Made by a program: the position numbers and the translations under genes | Shown here: positions 18,144-28,099 of the stretch, in pieces | Position numbering within the stretch: position 1 is the stretch's first letter | Layout of the letters: each line of letters starts with the position of its first letter | Notes under the pieces: model-generated | The model's input: the letters and a program-made list of their open reading frames with translations, nothing else | The model's database searches: none | What the model was told of the DNA's origin: nothing | Assembly (NCBI RefSeq): GCF_008121495.1 | Contig: NZ_CP043051.1 | Coordinates: forward strand, 3,162,688-3,226,687 | Length of the DNA stretch: 64,000 nt | Origin: Mediterraneibacter gnavus ATCC 29149 | Lineage (GTDB): Bacteria > Bacillota > Clostridia > Lachnospirales > Lachnospiraceae | Direction: 5' to 3'

Positions 18144-19427
18144 TTATCTGTCTGCCAGTTCTTTTACGATATCTTCCCATGTGACACCGCGTTCCACCAT
18201 GAGTACCATGGCATGATACAGAAAATCAGAAATCTCATATTTGATCTCTTCCGGGTTCGGATTCTTGGCAGCGATCACGATCTCTGTTGCTTCCTCTCCC
18301 ACCTTTTTCAGAATCTTGTCAATCCCCTTATCAAACAGATAGTTGGTATAAGATCCTTCCTTCGGATGCTGCTTTCTGTCTGCAATCGTTGCATATACAG
18401 ATTCAAAAACCTGAAGCGGATTTTTAGAATCGTACTCATTTCCTACAATCTGCCGATAAAAGCAGGTATGATTTCCGGTATGGCAGGCCACTCCGATCTG
18501 CTCTACCTTGGCCAGCAACGTATCGTTGTCACAGTCGGCTGACAGCGCCTTTACATACTGATAATGTCCGGAGGTTTCTCCTTTTACCCAGCGGCACTGT
18601 CTGCTTCTGCTGTAATAGGTCATTTTTCCAGATTTGAGTGTATGCTCAAATGCTTCTTCATTCATGTAGGCCATCATCAGAACCTCGTTGGTTTTATAAT
18701 CCTGTACAACAACCGGAAGAAGTCCGTCCGTATTCAGCGTGAAATCAGAAAAACTCATCGTACTTTCCAGAGAAGTCATCTGAATTCCTTCAGAAATGCA
18801 ATGATTTTTGAATGCATCGATATCAAGTGCAGGTTCGCTGATCAGCATACCGGAAACGCCCTTGACACCCTTGCATTTTAAGATTTTTAAAATCTCTTCC
18901 TGTTCCATTGTATCAGTCAGAACAACGCACGGAATCTCTGTGATATTCATCACAGAAAGCAGATCCAGGCGATGCATGAAAATAATCTCGGAACTGAATT
19001 TGTCGATCAGATGCTGCTGTTTGAACAAAGCATCAAAATCATTTAAAGATACTGCGATCCGTTCTTTTCCAAATCGTTTGGATACTTCTTCGATCAGTTC
19101 AAACGACAGCGGTTTGGAAAAATTCAGGATTGCCCGTTTTGCACCGGTGTACAGAATCTTTTTCACGTCTTCCTGTCTGCGTACATTTCCGCCTGCAACC
19201 ATTGGAATACTGATGGCACGGTTTACTTTTTTCATCAGATCGATCGCTTCATCATGCTCGTCATCCGTATTGGACAGATCGAATACGATCAGCTCATCTG
19301 CCCCTTTGTCACAGTACTGCTTTGCAAGCCCGATCACATCGTCTGAGATGACTTCTTTATCATCAAACCATTTTATTGCTTTTCCCTTGTAAATAAAGAT
19401 ACAGGGGATCAATCTTTTATAACTCAT
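18144..19427 (-). CDS. hisIE: HisA/F-like domain fused to HisIE
   Basis: A 427-residue fusion. Residues about 1-217 form a HisA/HisF-type barrel ([32 protein letters not shown]). The position of the essential first aspartate (D11 in HisF, CLD) is phenylalanine here, so this domain is probably catalytically dead. Residues about 235-330 are phosphoribosyl-AMP cyclohydrolase (HisI, with DCDNDT and HTGNHTC metal residues). Residues about 340-427 are phosphoribosyl-ATP diphosphatase (His[13 protein letters not shown]). HisIE catalyses steps 2 and 3 of histidine synthesis. AAAGGAG precedes ATG 19427; it is last in the operon, 14 bp after hisB. Confidence 0.9.
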   Translation of the reverse strand: MSYKRLIPCIFIYKGKAIKWFDDKEVISDDVIGLAKQYCDKGADELIVFDLSNTDDEHDEAIDLMKKVNRAISIPMVAGGNVRRQEDVKKILYTGAKRAILNFSKPLSFELIEEVSKRFGKERIAVSLNDFDALFKQQHLIDKFSSEIIFMHRLDLLSVMNITEIPCVVLTDTMEQEEILKILKCKGVKGVSGMLISEPALDIDAFKNHCISEGIQMTSLESTMSFSDFTLNTDGLLPVVVQDYKTNEVLMMAYMNEEAFEHTLKSGKMTYYSRSRQCRWVKGETSGHYQYVKALSADCDNDTLLAKVEQIGVACHTGNHTCFYRQIVGNEYDSKNPLQVFESVYATIADRKQHPKEGSYTNYLFDKGIDKILKKVGEEATEIVIAAKNPNPEEIKYEISDFLYHAMVLMVERGVTWEDIVKELADR

Positions 19428-19441
19428 CGTTTTGTTCTCCT

Positions 19442-20032
19442 TTATAAGCTGCCTTTCGTAGACCATACCCCGTTCATACGTGGTTCCTCCATGGTTGCCA
19501 TATCCAGAGCCTTTCCAAATGCCTTGAACAAGGCTTCTGCCATATGGTGATTGTTCCCTCCGTCTACGATCTTTAAATGCAGGTTCATCGCTGCGCTGTA
19601 AGAGACTGCATAAAAGAATTCACGGATCATCTCTGTATCCAGAGTTCCCAGTTTTTCCACTGTAAACTCTGCCTGATAATTCAGGTAAGGGCGACCAGAT
19701 AAGTCTACTGCACACATGGCGAGTGTCTCGTCCATAGGAAGCAGAAAGCTTCCGTAACGCTTGATCCCTTTTTTTTCTCCCAGTGCTGCTGCGATTGCCT
19801 GCCCCAGTACGATCCCGGTATCCTCGATCGTATGATGGGAATCCACCTCCAGATCTCCTGTTACGTGCACCTTCAGATCAAACAGACCATGTCTGGCAAA
19901 TCCATTCAGCATATGATCAAAAAACGGAATTCCGGTTGCAATCTCATTTTCCCCGGTTCCATCCAGATTGATCGTCAGAGAAATGTCCGTCTCTTTTGTT
20001 TTTCGTTCGATTGTTGCTGCGCGCTGTTCCAT
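19442..20032 (-). CDS. hisB: Imidazoleglycerol-phosphate dehydratase
   Basis: A 196-residue monofunctional HisB that dehydrates imidazole-glycerol phosphate to imidazole-acetol phosphate. Both manganese-binding histidine clusters are seen: DSHHTIED near residue 66 and [13 protein letters not shown] near 160. FFDHML near the N-terminus is also conserved. It lacks the phosphatase domain of enterobacterial HisB. It starts 2 bases after the hisD stop. Confidence 0.95.
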   Translation of the reverse strand: MEQRAATIERKTKETDISLTINLDGTGENEIATGIPFFDHMLNGFARHGLFDLKVHVTGDLEVDSHHTIEDTGIVLGQAIAAALGEKKGIKRYGSFLLPMDETLAMCAVDLSGRPYLNYQAEFTVEKLGTLDTEMIREFFYAVSYSAAMNLHLKIVDGGNNHHMAEALFKAFGKALDMATMEEPRMNGVWSTKGSL

Positions 20033-20034
20033 TT

Positions 20035-21333
20035 TTAATCCCTCTTTTCAAAGCGGACATGGATGGAGTTTGCATGTGCCGTGAGCTGTTCTGCTTTTGC
20101 AAACTGCTCGATGTCCTGATGTACGGTCTCCAGTGCTTCTTCTGAGTAAGAAATAATGCTGGATTTTTTCAAAAAGTCATCTACAGACAACGGAGAGAAG
20201 AATTTGGCAGTCCCGTTTGTCGGAAGGACATGATTTGGTCCTGCAAAATAATCTCCAAGAGGCTCACTGCTGTATTCTCCGATAAAGATGGCACCCGCAT
20301 TGCGAATCTTGGTCATCACGGTAAATGCATCTTTTGTCACGATTTCCAGATGCTCAGATGCGATTTCGTTTGCCGCGTCGATCGCGTCATCCAGTGTCTC
20401 GGCGATCAGAATATGCCCATAGTTATCCAGAGATTTCTGAATGATCTCACCTCTGGAGAGCTCTTTTACAAATCCGTCCACTTCCCGGGATACTTCTTCT
20501 GCCAGCTCTTCACTGGTCGTCACAAGAATTGCAGATGCCAGCTCATCATGTTCTGCCTGGGACAGAAGATCCGCTGCCACGTAACGTGGATTGGCAGTCT
20601 CGTCTGCAAGAACAAGGATCTCACTCGGTCCTGCGATCGAATCAATGCTGACATGACCGTACACTGCTTTTTTGGCAAGTGCTACATAGATATTGCCCGG
20701 TCCCACAATCTTATCCACTTTCGGGATGCTCTCGGTTCCATAAGCAAGTGCTGCGATTGCCTGTGCACCGCCCACTTTATAGACTGCATCCACACCCGCT
20801 TCCTTTGCCGCAACCAGCGTTGCCGGATTGACTTTACCGTCTTTTCCCGGCGGCGTGACCATAATGATCTCATCCACACCAGCCACTTTTGCGGGAACGA
20901 TATTCATCAGAACAGAAGACGGATAAACAGCCTTTCCTCCCGGTACATACACACCAACCCTTTGAAGCGGCGTCACTTTCTGTCCTAGGATCGTACCGTC
21001 CGGTTTGCTGTCAAACCAACTGTACTGCATCTGTTTTGCATGATAGGATTCGATATTTTTCAGTGATTTTCGGATGACATTCAGAAGAGAGGAATCCACC
21101 TGGGAATAGGCTTTTTGAATCTCTTCTTCTGTTACCTGAATATTATCCGCATTAAGTGCTGCACCGTCAAATTTTTCCGTATAAGCGAACACGGCTTCGT
21201 CACGTCTGTTTTTTACTTCATCCAGAATCTCGCGGACACTTGCTTCATACGTTCCATAACTGTTGGGACTTCTTTTGAGCAGATCTTCGAGCAGATTTTT
21301 TCTGGTTGTTTCATCTAATCGTTCAATTCTCAT
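20035..21333 (-). CDS. hisD: Histidinol dehydrogenase
   Basis: A 432-residue zinc- and NAD-dependent enzyme for the last two oxidation steps of histidine synthesis. Hallmarks are VYVPGGKAVYPSSVLM, GGAQAIAALAYGTESIP, VGPGNIYVALAK, the SQAEHDELASA zinc/catalytic region and GPNHVLPT. Length matches the family. Its start overlaps the hisG stop by four bases. Confidence 0.96.
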   Translation of the reverse strand: MRIERLDETTRKNLLEDLLKRSPNSYGTYEASVREILDEVKNRRDEAVFAYTEKFDGAALNADNIQVTEEEIQKAYSQVDSSLLNVIRKSLKNIESYHAKQMQYSWFDSKPDGTILGQKVTPLQRVGVYVPGGKAVYPSSVLMNIVPAKVAGVDEIIMVTPPGKDGKVNPATLVAAKEAGVDAVYKVGGAQAIAALAYGTESIPKVDKIVGPGNIYVALAKKAVYGHVSIDSIAGPSEILVLADETANPRYVAADLLSQAEHDELASAILVTTSEELAEEVSREVDGFVKELSRGEIIQKSLDNYGHILIAETLDDAIDAANEIASEHLEIVTKDAFTVMTKIRNAGAIFIGEYSSEPLGDYFAGPNHVLPTNGTAKFFSPLSVDDFLKKSSIISYSEEALETVHQDIEQFAKAEQLTAHANSIHVRFEKRD

Positions 21334-21980
21334 ACTGTTTCCCCCTCCAAAAGATTTCGGATCCTTCCAATCAGATCACGGATCCGGTCATTCTCCATCC
21401 GCATGCTGACTGGATTTACGATCATGCGCGCAGAAAGCGGACACACTTCTTCAAGCACCGTCAGTCCGTTTTCCTTTAAGGTGGATCCCGTCTCCACAAT
21501 ATCAACGATCACTTCAGAAAGCCCGACGATCGGTGCCAGCTCAATGGAGCCGTTCATCTTGATGATCTCTACGGTCTGATGCTTCTTATTATAAAAATAG
21601 TCCTTTGCGATCTTTGGGTATTTGGTTGCCACGCGGATCACCTCACGATGCTCCAAAAGCTCTTTGGCATCCTGTGGCCCGCATACACACATTCTGCAGG
21701 AGCCGAATCCAAGATCCAGTACCTCATGTACGTTGCGTCCTTCTTCCACGATCGTATCTTTGCCGACAACTCCGATATCTGCTGCTCCATATTCGACATA
21801 AGTCGGAACATCCGGCCCTTTTGCGAGGAAAAACTTTAATTTTAATTCTTCATTGACAAACACCAGTTTTCTGGAATCCTTCTCTTTCATTTCTTCACAG
21901 GTGATTCCAAGCTGTTCCAGCATCTCCAGTGTTTTACTTGCCAGGCGTCCCTTGGTCAGGGCAAAGGTTAAATATTTCAT
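21330..21980 (-). CDS. hisG: ATP phosphoribosyltransferase, short form
   Basis: A 216-residue HisG of the short type, lacking the C-terminal regulatory domain and needing HisZ for activity and feedback control. It condenses ATP with PRPP, the committed step. Conserved segments are ALTKGRLASK, YGAADIGVVGKD and the PRPP loop EIVDIVETGSTLKENGL. It overlaps hisZ and hisD by four bases on each side, indicating translational coupling. Confidence 0.95.
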   Translation of the reverse strand: MKYLTFALTKGRLASKTLEMLEQLGITCEEMKEKDSRKLVFVNEELKLKFFLAKGPDVPTYVEYGAADIGVVGKDTIVEEGRNVHEVLDLGFGSCRMCVCGPQDAKELLEHREVIRVATKYPKIAKDYFYNKKHQTVEIIKMNGSIELAPIVGLSEVIVDIVETGSTLKENGLTVLEEVCPLSARMIVNPVSMRMENDRIRDLIGRIRNLLEGETV

Positions 21981-23245
21981 CTGTTCTCCCTCGCTTTCGC
22001 TTTTTTTCTGGCATTTACCTTCTTTTCTTCTCCGGTAGAGAGGTTTACCATGTCAATCGTCAGATTCTCGTTCAAATACAGCATGCTGACCGCATGTGTC
22101 CGTTTTCCGTAAGCGATAAAGGTCTCTTTTGAATCTTCCTCAGTCCGTTTCAAAAGTTCCATGTATTTTCCTTTTTCACGGAAATCTTTTGCCAGTGCAA
22201 TGGCCCATTTTTCTGTGGCATCGGTATAGACGATGAGATTGTTGTGACCGGTCTCCACAGTGATCTTCTGTCTGGACAGAGCGTTTTGCAGCTCATCAAT
22301 GATAATGGCAAATCCGATCGACGGCGTCTGCTTTCCAAACTTTTCCAGAAGATGGTCATAACGTCCGCCTGTCACAATGGCATCACCGGTTCCGTAAGTA
22401 TAGGCCCGAAATACAATCCCGGTATAGTATCCATAATGACCGCTCATACTCAGATCAAAGGTCACATAATCATCAGCCCCATACAATGCAAGCAGTTTAT
22501 AAATCTTCAAAAGCCGTCCCACCGCTTGTTTTGCCTGATCGGTAGGTGCATGCTCAACGGCCTTTTTCAGCACATCCACATCTCCTGCGAACTCCGGAAG
22601 CAGACGGAACGTCTCTTTTAATTCCGGGGAGGCATCCGCCTGCTCTAAGAGTTCCTCGACTCCAAAGAAATTCCGGTTTGCGATCAGATTATAGATTTCT
22701 TCCTGCTGCTCTTTTGAAAGTCCTGTAGCTTCCATGAGGCTCTGCAGAAAATCCACATGCCCGATATTCACCTGAAATTCTTTGAGTCCTACTTTTTTCA
22801 GACCATCTACGACCATGGCGATCATCTCGGCATCTGCTTCCACAGAATCGATTCCGATCAGCTCAGCACCAAGCTGTGTACTCTCTTTTAAGCGTCCCTG
22901 ATAACTGCTGTGATTGATAAAGGTACTTCCCACATAACAAAGACGGATCGGAAAGTCTTCGGTCTCAAACAGGGTTGCTGCCGCTCTTGCGATCGAAGGA
23001 GTGATATCCGGCCGAAGTGCCAGTGTATCCCCCTCCCGGTCAAAAAACTTATACAGCTCTCTGGATGAAATCGTTCCGATCTCTTTGCGGAACACATCAA
23101 AATATTCAAAAGTCGGAGTCTGAATATCCTGATATCCGTAAAGATGCAGCACCTGATGAAGTTTATCCTGTACTGCCAGCTTTGCTCTGCATTCATTACT
23201 GTAAATATCTCGAACTCCTTCGGGAGTATGTAACTTTTGTTCCAT
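21977..23245 (-). CDS. hisZ: ATP phosphoribosyltransferase regulatory subunit
   Basis: A 422-residue HisRS paralogue with the class II core (TPEGVRDI, LRPDITPSIARAAATL) that no longer charges tRNA and instead forms a complex with short HisG. It is the first gene of the operon and pairs with short hisG. The ATG at 23245 has AAAGGGTG 9 nt upstream. No T-box or his leader peptide is visible in the roughly 55-base leader. Confidence 0.93.
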   Translation of the reverse strand: MEQKLHTPEGVRDIYSNECRAKLAVQDKLHQVLHLYGYQDIQTPTFEYFDVFRKEIGTISSRELYKFFDREGDTLALRPDITPSIARAAATLFETEDFPIRLCYVGSTFINHSSYQGRLKESTQLGAELIGIDSVEADAEMIAMVVDGLKKVGLKEFQVNIGHVDFLQSLMEATGLSKEQQEEIYNLIANRNFFGVEELLEQADASPELKETFRLLPEFAGDVDVLKKAVEHAPTDQAKQAVGRLLKIYKLLALYGADDYVTFDLSMSGHYGYYTGIVFRAYTYGTGDAIVTGGRYDHLLEKFGKQTPSIGFAIIIDELQNALSRQKITVETGHNNLIVYTDATEKWAIALAKDFREKGKYMELLKRTEEDSKETFIAYGKRTHAVSMLYLNENLTIDMVNLSTGEEKKVNARKKAKARENR

Positions 23246-23297
23246 AATTCATAACACCCTTTCACTTTACTATGCTAATACATTAAATCATTCTGTA

Positions 23298-23326
23298 ATT
23301 ATACGAACTTTCATTTCTTCTGTCAA
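23298..23326 (-). promoter_or_regulatory. Consensus promoter of the his operon
   Basis: Minus strand TTGACA (23321-23326), a 17-bp spacer and TATAAT (23298-23303) match the sigma-A consensus exactly in both boxes. The -35 overlaps the recU stop codon. Confidence 0.85.
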
Positions 23327-23856
23327 TCCCTGTCATCCAAATCTTTTTGAATATAATCCAGATACGGGACAAAACAATGATTTTTCAAAGCCATAAAATA
23401 TTCCGGGGAAAGTTCTTCAAACCGGATACTTTTGCGCCCGCCGGACTGTGCCCGTTTCCAGAATTTCAAAAGTTCTTCAAATCTCATGTAATACAACGTT
23501 TCTTTCTGACTGTAATAAATAATCAGAAAAGAAATCCCCTGCTGTTTTTCATACTTCTCCATAAAAGAAACCTGATGCTCGTGAACATTCTGAAGCGGAA
23601 ATGTATCTGCGGCACACTCTTTTGCGTCAAAACAAATGGGAATTCCCTGAACAGCTCCGATATAATCCACGGTGCTGACCTTGTCAAAATAGGCAAGTGT
23701 GATATGACGCCGTTCCTTGTCAATCCGAACCGGAGTGATCGGGGTCGGCACCTTCTGGATCAGCGCCAGTCCCATTTCTTCATACCGGGTATTTGTGTAA
23801 TTGATCATATCTTCCAGGGTAGAACCACGAAGTCCCCTTGAATTCCAGGTTCCCAT
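23323..23856 (-). CDS. recU: Holliday junction resolvase RecU
   Basis: A 177-residue RecU-family endonuclease that resolves four-way junctions in Gram-positive bacteria. The catalytic region includes VDYIGAVQG followed by FDAKECA (D-x-K signature), and PLQNVHEHQVSFM is typical. The ATG at 23856 shares its A with the stop of the upstream pseudouridine synthase (TAATG), with AAGGGG 7 nt before it. RecU is more often found beside a PBP1 gene; here it follows a pseudouridine synthase. Confidence 0.88.
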   Translation of the reverse strand: MGTWNSRGLRGSTLEDMINYTNTRYEEMGLALIQKVPTPITPVRIDKERRHITLAYFDKVSTVDYIGAVQGIPICFDAKECAADTFPLQNVHEHQVSFMEKYEKQQGISFLIIYYSQKETLYYMRFEELLKFWKRAQSGGRKSIRFEELSPEYFMALKNHCFVPYLDYIQKDLDDRD

Positions 23857-24821
23857 TACAACACCCCTTTTTCGGCTGCAATCCTGTAAAACTGTTTCGG
23901 AAGCGGCGCTGTAAACTCTTTCTTGGATACGTTGCATAAGGTTTGCGTACATACCGGAAACTGCAGTCTGGCAGCATGAAGAAGCTGTGACTGCAAGTGA
24001 TATTTCTGCTCGTATTCCCGGTTGATCTGCGATGCTCCGTATTTGTGGTCTCCAATCAGCGGATGTCCGACCGAAGCCAGATGGGCACGAATCTGGTGGG
24101 TCTTTCCGGTGATCAGATGCACTTCTAAAAGCGTTACACCGTCATGGGACTTTATCGGACGGTATTCGGTGATGATCCGTGCACTTCCAGGTCTTTCCTG
24201 AAACAGTATTTCTACTTTGTTGGTGCGCTCGTCCTTAAAAAGCCATCCTTCTACCCGGCTCGGTTTTTCGATGATTCCCGCTGTCAGGCAGAGATAATAT
24301 TTTCCAATGGTGCGGTCATGAAACATCTGGCTGAGTGACTGCAGTCCTGCCATGCTTTTCCCTGCCGCTACAATTCCGCTTGTATTGCGGTCCAGACGGT
24401 TGCAGATGGAAGGTCTGAATGTCCGGAGATCCTCCTCTGTAAGTGCATGGCTCTGGATCAGATAAGAAATCAGATGCTCCACCAAAGACTCGTCTGACCT
24501 TGCTGCTTTCTGGGAGAGCATCCCCACAGGCTTATTGATCAGAATAATATCCTCATCCTCATAGAGAATGTCCAGACTGACATTTGTATAGCCGGAAAAC
24601 GTTTCCGAAAATTTTTGAATCGTTTCATCTGATAAAAATAATTTTACACAGTCGCCCTTTGCCAGCTTTTCATTGCCGGACGCCTTTTTCCCGTTCAGCG
24701 TAATATTTTTTTTCCGGAGCATTTTGTACAAAAAACTCTTCGGGGCTTTATTTAAGTATTTGCCAAGCAGCTTGTCAAACCGCTGCCCGGCTTCCTGTTC
24801 TGTAATCTTGATTTCCTGCAT
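23856..24821 (-). CDS. RluC/RluD-family pseudouridine synthase
   Basis: A 321-residue enzyme with an N-terminal S4 RNA-binding domain (about 1-60) and a catalytic domain containing NRLDRNTSGIV with the essential aspartate. HQIRAHLASVGHPLIGDHKYG is the C-terminal family signature. It isomerises uridines in 23S rRNA; the exact position is not deducible. GAGGAG precedes the ATG; it is 16 bp downstream of a small membrane protein gene. Confidence 0.88.
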   Translation of the reverse strand: MQEIKITEQEAGQRFDKLLGKYLNKAPKSFLYKMLRKKNITLNGKKASGNEKLAKGDCVKLFLSDETIQKFSETFSGYTNVSLDILYEDEDIILINKPVGMLSQKAARSDESLVEHLISYLIQSHALTEEDLRTFRPSICNRLDRNTSGIVAAGKSMAGLQSLSQMFHDRTIGKYYLCLTAGIIEKPSRVEGWLFKDERTNKVEILFQERPGSARIITEYRPIKSHDGVTLLEVHLITGKTHQIRAHLASVGHPLIGDHKYGASQINREYEQKYHLQSQLLHAARLQFPVCTQTLCNVSKKEFTAPLPKQFYRIAAEKGVL

Positions 24822-24837
24822 GTTTTGTAACTCCTCA

Positions 24838-25419
24838 TTACATGGAGAGATTTAAAAGAAGCTGTCTGGTCTGCGCTTCTTCCTCTCCGTTTATTTTGGC
24901 ATTTTCTACCATGGCGATCGATTCCAGTCCTTCGATCCTGGAGAGAAAAACCTTATAATCCTGATAAAATTTCACAGTGGAATACGAAAGACGATTCTGC
25001 GTCATCATATCCCTGATATGTTTGGAAAGGACGTTTAAATCGACCTTTTTGCTGTCTGTGTATCCAAATACCGTTCCGTTGGAGATCACCACACACTCCA
25101 CCGGCATGATTTTTTCACGGGTTGTCAGGACAAGATCGTATACTCTGGTCGTATGCGGTGCTTTTGTATCAACCTCATGAACCAGCTTCTGATCTACAGA
25201 AGCATAAGGAAACCTGGTGATAACTCCCACCAGCGCTTTTGCGGCAGGAAGACAGCCAAGAATTGCCACCACTGTCAGAAGATTGCTTCTTGTTTTTGTC
25301 TGTACGTAGCCCAGTGTAAAAATGGCAGCTACGAGCAGAAAATAAATCACAGTCCGGATGATTTCTACTTTTTTCTTATAATCCAGATAACCTGGAGTTC
25401 CTTTTTCGATTCGCTTCAT
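24838..25419 (-). CDS. Conserved hypothetical protein with two membrane segments
   Basis: A 193-residue protein with no family I can name. After a basic start (MKRIEKGTPGYLDYKKK) two hydrophobic segments span about residues 22-42 and 47-65; the rest is a soluble domain. The ATG at 25419 has AGGAGA 9 nt upstream and lies just after the dehydrogenase stop. It is part of the run ygiQ-SDR-this-rluC-recU. Confidence 0.65.
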   Translation of the reverse strand: MKRIEKGTPGYLDYKKKVEIIRTVIYFLLVAAIFTLGYVQTKTRSNLLTVVAILGCLPAAKALVGVITRFPYASVDQKLVHEVDTKAPHTTRVYDLVLTTREKIMPVECVVISNGTVFGYTDSKKVDLNVLSKHIRDMMTQNRLSYSTVKFYQDYKVFLSRIEGLESIAMVENAKINGEEEAQTRQLLLNLSM

Positions 25420-25432
25420 TTGTTCTTCTCTC

Positions 25433-26200
25433 CTACTTTTTCCCAATGGTCTGTACGTTTAAAATCCAACTGACCGGAACGATCCTGACCAGTATGTACA
25501 GTGCCCCCATCCAAAACCCGAAGATTGAGACTGCTTTTTTTCGTCTCGCATCCAGAAGTGCCTGTTTTACTACGTTTGGAGCCTTTGCCATTGTCATTTT
25601 TTTGAGCGGATTTTCAGGTTGCCCGCACCGCTCAAAAAATTCTGTGTCCACAGGTCCCGGGCAGACTGCAGTGACATAGATTCCTTTTTTCTTCCACTCT
25701 GCGCCAAGAGCTCTGGAAAAGCTGAGTACATAAGATTTGGTGGCTGCATAAACCGCAAACTGGGGCTGCGGAGCAAATGCCGCAGCAGATGCAATCTGCA
25801 GGATCCGACTTCCTTGTGACAGATAGGGCATACACAAAAGCGTCATGTTTGTCAATGCCTCACAGTTGAGACGCACCATCTCACTTTGTGCGGGCCACTC
25901 TTCTTTTGCGATATCCAAAACAGTACCACTTTTTCCGAAGCCTGCTGCATTCACCAGCATCCGGATATCGGGTCTTAGACGCTGCAGTGTATCTTTGACC
26001 GTTTGAAGAAACATCGGATCTGTCAGATCTCCTGCAAAGATGCGGACCGGAACCGAACAGGTCTTCGCGATCGCTTCCAGTCGGTCTTTTCTGCGTGAAA
26101 TGATCCACAATTCATCCAGGTTCATATAGAAATGCGGAATCTGGCGGACAAACTCCCGCCCCATACCGGAGGATGCCCCGGTGATCACTGCAATTTTCAT
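25433..26200 (-). CDS. Short-chain dehydrogenase/reductase
   Basis: A 255-residue SDR with the classical cofactor loop TGASSGMG at the N-terminus, NAAGFG, and the catalytic YAATK motif with a preceding serine (QIASAAAF). The C-terminal end has a hydrophobic stretch (about 230-250) that may contact membrane. The substrate is unknown. The ATG at 26200 overlaps the ygiQ stop as ATGA; a longer open frame upstream is only ygiQ coding sequence in another frame. Confidence 0.83.
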   Translation of the reverse strand: MKIAVITGASSGMGREFVRQIPHFYMNLDELWIISRRKDRLEAIAKTCSVPVRIFAGDLTDPMFLQTVKDTLQRLRPDIRMLVNAAGFGKSGTVLDIAKEEWPAQSEMVRLNCEALTNMTLLCMPYLSQGSRILQIASAAAFAPQPQFAVYAATKSYVLSFSRALGAEWKKKGIYVTAVCPGPVDTEFFERCGQPENPLKKMTMAKAPNVVKQALLDARRKKAVSIFGFWMGALYILVRIVPVSWILNVQTIGKK

Positions 26201-28095
26201 CTTCCACGCCTCTTTTCTGTCTTCTTTTTCTGTACATTCCGTATGGTCTTTTTCTTCTGTTTTGGTCTGCCCGTTTTGACAGGCTGTTCCTTTTTCAATC
26301 TGCGCGGGCGGATCAGACAATTCTTTTCAAATCCGATCAGATCTGTTCTGTCGGCTTTTTTCAGCGCCTCTGCAACCAGATCATAGTTTTCCGGATTCCG
26401 ATACTGGATCAACGCTCTCTGCAGGGCTTTCTCATGCGGATTTTTCGGAACATAGACCGGTTTCATTGTCCGCGGATCCACACCGGTATAGTACATACAG
26501 GTAGAAATTGTAGACGGAGTCGGATAGAAATCCTGCACCTGCTCCGGCATATATCCAAGATCTCTGCAGTATTCTGCCAGTTCCACTGCTTCTTTTAACG
26601 TCGATCCCGGATGAGAGGACATCAGATACGGCACCAGATATTGCTCTTTTCCGATTTTCTGGTTCATGGCATAAAACTTTTTCGTAAAGGTCTCATACAC
26701 ATTGTTGGCCGGTTTTCCCATCATAGAAAGAACCGGATCTGAAACGTGTTCCGGTGCCACCTTTAACTGTCCGCTGACATGATACTCACATAATTCTTTC
26801 AAAAACGTATCATCTGCGTCCGCCAGCAGATAGTCGAAACGAATTCCGGAACGGATAAAGACTTTCTTCACTTTCGGAACTTTTCTCAGCTTTCGCAGAA
26901 GTGCTACATAGTCTTTGTGATCTGCATTCAGGTTTTTGCAAGGTGTCGGGAACAGACACTGCTTTGTCTTACACACGCCTTTGGTCATCTGCTTTTCACA
27001 GGATGGATGCCGGAAATTTGCAGTCGGTCCGCCCACATCATGGATATATCCCTTAAAATCAGGATCCTGCGTGATCTCCTTTGCCTCCTGCAGCAGAGAT
27101 TCGTGACTTCGTGTCTGTACGATCCGCCCCTGGTGGAAGGTCAGTGCGCAGAAGCTGCATCCGCCAAAACAGCCCCTGTTGCTGATCAGACTGAACTTGA
27201 TCTCTGCGGTCGCCGGAACTCCTCCCAGTTTTTCATAATCCGGATGGGCACAGCGGGTAAACGGCAGTGCATAGACATCATCCATCTCCATCTGTGTCAG
27301 CGGTTTTGCCGGAGGGTTCTGTACCACATATAAATGTTCGGAATACGGTTCGACCAGACGTTTTCCGGAAAATGGATCCGTATTACAGTACTGGGTGTAA
27401 AAACTTCTGGCATAAGAAAGCCTGTCCGCTTTTAATTCTTCAAAAGACGGAAGCATCACGGCATCATAAACCGAATCCAGAGATTTTGTCTTGACTGTTG
27501 TCCCGCTGATGTAAGTGATATCTGACACGGCAATTCCTGCATCCAGGGCTTCCGCAATCTCTACGATCGAGTGTTCACCCATCCCGTAGGAAATCATATC
27601 TGCTCCGGAATCCAGAAGGACGGAACGTTTCAGCCGGTCAGACCAGTAATCATAGTGTGCAAGCCTTCGAAGGCTCGCTTCAATTCCGCCGAGAATAACC
27701 GGCGTCTGTTTGTAGGTCTGACGGATCAGGTTTCCATAGACCACGGTTGCATAATCCGGACGCCTGCCCATCACGCCTCCGGGCGTATAGGCATCGGATT
27801 TTCTGCGCTTTTTGGAGACAGAATAGTGATTCACCATGGAATCCATATTGCCGGCAGATACTAAAAATGCAAGCCTTGGCTCTCCGTATATGGTCACACT
27901 GTCTTTGTCCTTCCAGTCCGGCTGGGAAATGATCCCGATCCGATAGCCTCTGGATTCCAGAAGTCTTGTGATCACGGCAGGACCAAAAGACGGATGATCG
28001 ACATACGCATCTCCGGTAATATAGACAAAATCAACCCGGTCCCATCCTCTGTCTTTCATATCCTGTCTGCAAATTGGTAAAAACCTTTCTCTCAT
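26197..28095 (-). CDS. YgiQ-family radical SAM protein
   Basis: A 632-residue YgiQ/UPF0313 protein. A B12-binding-like N-terminal region (ITGDAYVDHPSFG) precedes the radical SAM core with NRGCFGGCSFCALTFHQGR, three cluster cysteines in C-x3-C-x2-C spacing. The C-terminus ends in a very basic tail (KKKTEKRRGR). The reaction is unknown. The ATG at 28095 is chosen for the GGAG 9 nt upstream; it begins 5 bases after the HAD gene ends. Confidence 0.87.
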   Translation of the reverse strand: MRERFLPICRQDMKDRGWDRVDFVYITGDAYVDHPSFGPAVITRLLESRGYRIGIISQPDWKDKDSVTIYGEPRLAFLVSAGNMDSMVNHYSVSKKRRKSDAYTPGGVMGRRPDYATVVYGNLIRQTYKQTPVILGGIEASLRRLAHYDYWSDRLKRSVLLDSGADMISYGMGEHSIVEIAEALDAGIAVSDITYISGTTVKTKSLDSVYDAVMLPSFEELKADRLSYARSFYTQYCNTDPFSGKRLVEPYSEHLYVVQNPPAKPLTQMEMDDVYALPFTRCAHPDYEKLGGVPATAEIKFSLISNRGCFGGCSFCALTFHQGRIVQTRSHESLLQEAKEITQDPDFKGYIHDVGGPTANFRHPSCEKQMTKGVCKTKQCLFPTPCKNLNADHKDYVALLRKLRKVPKVKKVFIRSGIRFDYLLADADDTFLKELCEYHVSGQLKVAPEHVSDPVLSMMGKPANNVYETFTKKFYAMNQKIGKEQYLVPYLMSSHPGSTLKEAVELAEYCRDLGYMPEQVQDFYPTPSTISTCMYYTGVDPRTMKPVYVPKNPHEKALQRALIQYRNPENYDLVAEALKKADRTDLIGFEKNCLIRPRRLKKEQPVKTGRPKQKKKTIRNVQKKKTEKRRGR

Positions 28096-28099
28096 GTAT

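Noticed and set aside
23246..23297. T-box or his attenuator upstream of hisZ
   Set aside because: The leader is only about 50 bases, with no specifier or antiterminator structure and no histidine-rich leader peptide.
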